The notes under the pieces: generated by a model
Databases searched by the model: none
What the model saw: only the letters and a program-made list of their open reading frames with translations
What the model was told of the DNA's origin: nothing
Assembly: GCA_905236595.1 (NCBI GenBank)
Contig: CAJORE010000152.1
Coordinates: 1 to 7,198 of the forward strand
Length of the DNA stretch: 7,198 nucleotides
Origin: an uncultured Selenomonadaceae bacterium
GTDB lineage: Bacteria; Bacillota; Negativicutes; Selenomonadales; Selenomonadaceae
Direction of reading: 5' to 3'
Part shown: positions 6,072-7,198 of the stretch, piece by piece
Layout of the letters: every line of letters starts with the position of its first letter
Numbering within the stretch: position 1 is the stretch's first letter
Translations under genes and position numbers: made by a program

Positions 6072-6854
6072 TCATGTCGGTAAGGCAGCCTCAATCGCCG
6101 AAATGAGTTCCTGCGCTCTCACCGGTTTTGCGACAAAACCTTGAAAGCCCAATTCTTCGGCTTCATCCGTAAAATCAGGATCTTCTTCGTAATCCATGAA
6201 AATGACCGGCGTATTCTTGAGGCGTTTGTCCTCCCGTACAAAAGTAAGCAGGCGCAAGCCGTCGATTAACGGCATATCCGTGGCCGACACGACAAGCTGA
6301 ATTTCTTCGTTGCGCAAAAGCTCCAACCCTTCGATGCCCGACGAAACAGCCAAAATCTCATGCGGGAAACGCTCGCTCATAATATTGGCGGCGCGTTCCA
6401 AATCGCGATCGTTGTCATCGACGACCAAGAGCTTGTATGTCTCGCCTTCGGGCACATATTTAGCGACGCGGTTTATAAGCTCGTCCGGCACAAAAGGTTT
6501 TTTGATGTAGCCGATTATGCCATACTGCGCGGCGCGCAAAATATTTTTCTCGTTGGCGGCTTTTGTGAATATCAGTACGGGAACATCTTTCAAAGCGTCC
6601 TCAAGACGCATGGTCTGCAACACTTGAAAGCCGTTGAAATACGGCATCTCAAGCTCAAGGAGGACCAACTGCACCTGCCGGGTGCGCAAAATTTCCAAGC
6701 CCTGCACGCCGTTGTTGGCGGTAAGCACCCGACACTTCAATCGTTTTTCCAAAAGCGCCTTCGACATATCTATGTTCATTTCGTCGCTGTCGATGATTAA
6801 GACGGCATTGCCGCGGACTTTTTTCCTGTCCACCGAGGATGCGAGATTTTTCAT
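6072..6854 (-). CDS. Tandem pseudo-receiver protein (REC-REC), copy B, possibly phase-variable
   Basis: This 260-residue paralogue of the downstream gene has the same plan: REC1 at about 17-134, REC2 at about 140-259, and no output domain. REC1 has D22/D24, Thr97 and Lys119, but Glu at the acceptor position (E67, LELEMP). REC2 has D146/D147 and Lys243, but Ala at the acceptor (A191, SATDMP) and Met220 at the Thr/Ser switch position, so it is more eroded than copy A. Long stretches are shared with copy A, such as CRVLTANNG and SSGIE.LE.LRNEEIQLV. The ATG at 6854 gives an N-terminus as long as that of copy A. Its only upstream Shine-Dalgarno-like sequence is the G10 run, 10 bases away. Two other upstream ATG series (6925/6910 and 6876) would fuse to this frame if the G run changed length. 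The gene follows the permease-like gene by 74 bases. Confidence 0.87.
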   Translation of the reverse strand: MKNLASSVDRKKVRGNAVLIIDSDEMNIDMSKALLEKRLKCRVLTANNGVQGLEILRTRQVQLVLLELEMPYFNGFQVLQTMRLEDALKDVPVLIFTKAANEKNILRAAQYGIIGYIKKPFVPDELINRVAKYVPEGETYKLLVVDDNDRDLERAANIMSERFPHEILAVSSGIEGLELLRNEEIQLVVSATDMPLIDGLRLLTFVREDKRLKNTPVIFMDYEEDPDFTDEAEELGFQGFVAKPVRAQELISAIEAALPT

Positions 6855-6910
6855 ATTTCTCGTACCCCCCCCCCATTTATTTTGGACAAAGCAGCATTTT
6901 TATCAGTCAT
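6851..6910 (-). other. Alternative N-terminal reading frame for receiver copy B, out of frame at G10
   Basis: An ATG at 6910 has GGGGGA (6923-6918) seven bases upstream, a better ribosome-binding site than that of the annotated start. It encodes MTDKNAALSKIN and then enters the G run. With ten G it reads GGG-VREI and stops (TGA, 6853-6851). With eleven or eight G it would continue as G-rich residues, TRN and then the copy B start Met in frame. An ATG at 6925 is in the same frame. The arithmetic is seen directly. Whether this start is used is inference. Confidence 0.5.
6865..6874 (-). repeat. Homopolymeric G10 tract (C10 on the + strand)
   Basis: Ten identical bases in a row lie 10 bases before the copy B start codon. 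No other run of comparable length stands out in this window. Runs of this length slip during replication and are classic phase-variation sites when placed in a leader or early coding region. This one sits at the junction between an upstream start (6910) and the receiver gene. Sequencing or assembly error in run length is also possible. Confidence 0.85.
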
Positions 6911-6928
6911 TATCCATTCCCCCATGCC

Positions 6929-7198
6929 TTAATACCTGCCGAGCCACACCACAAGGACAGCCAACGCCGCCGCAAAAACAACCGGCCACGTCAATTCCCG
7001 TTGTCTGCCGCTCATTATTTTCAAAACGACATACAAAACCAACGCCGCGCCCAAGCCCAACGCCGCATCATGCGCCAAAGGAAACGCCAAGAGCAAGACG
7101 ACACCCGCCGCTTTCTCCGCCAAATCCCCCAGCCACAAACCGCGTATGCGCATAACGAGCATTACGCCCGACGCAATAAGCACCGGCGCAAACACCGC
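6929..7198 (-). CDS. C-terminal fragment of a membrane transporter, probably AzgA/NCS2-type purine permease
   Basis: Ninety codons run in from the window edge to a TAA stop (6931-6929). The sequence is very hydrophobic, with about three to four membrane segments. The pattern resembles the end of AzgA/PbuG guanine-hypoxanthine permeases: an APVLIASGVML helix, a short loop with GLWLGDLAEKA, then LGLGAALVLYVVLKIMSGRQRE and a last hydrophobic helix. The G-x(3)-Y-x(2)-L-K-x(3)-GR-x(2)-E spacing is the best match to that family. The call rests on memory of family patterns over a short piece, so another multi-helix transporter is possible. The gene has no evident terminator, so transcription may run into the receiver genes. 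Confidence 0.5.
   Translation of the reverse strand, partial: AVFAPVLIASGVMLVMRIRGLWLGDLAEKAAGVVLLLAFPLAHDAALGLGAALVLYVVLKIMSGRQRELTWPVVFAAALAVLVVWLGRY

Overview
All eight genes in this window lie on the minus strand, so transcription runs from high to low coordinates. Base composition is roughly even to slightly GC-rich. Gene content suggests a Firmicutes-type bacterium, possibly in the Negativicutes: a YkpA/YbiT-like ABC-F ATPase, an AarF/UbiB kinase-like protein, a Bacillus-type AroH chorismate mutase and a secreted glucosaminidase. That placement is inference from gene families only.

Layout in transcription order. (1) 7198-6929 is the C-terminal end of a membrane protein resembling AzgA/NCS2 purine permeases, cut by the window edge. 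(2) 6854-6072 and 5950-5162 are two paralogous proteins, each made of two receiver domains and nothing else. A run of ten G (sense strand, 6874-6865) sits just before the first and can switch which upstream start codon is in frame with it. (3) 5118-4327 is a secreted protein with a glucosaminidase-type cell-wall hydrolase domain, 43 bases after the second receiver gene with no clear terminator between them. A terminator follows at 4306-4277. (4) 4241-621 is a tight cluster: ABC-F ATPase, UbiB-family protein (genes overlap by 11 bases), then chorismate mutase (14-base gap). It ends in a strong hairpin terminator at 621-594. (5) 566-1 is endonuclease III (nth), GTG-started and cut by the window edge just before its iron-sulfur cluster.

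The most interesting part is the receiver pair. All four receiver domains have lost the phospho-accepting aspartate: the first domain of each protein has Glu there, the second has Ser or Ala. They look like pseudo-receivers that work by binding rather than by phosphorylation. The G10 tract suggests that one of them is phase-variable at its N-terminus. The second notable point is the chorismate mutase, where the catalytic Glu (Glu78 in the B. subtilis enzyme) is Gln, while the position of Cys75 carries an Asp. This looks like a natural relocation of the active-site negative charge.
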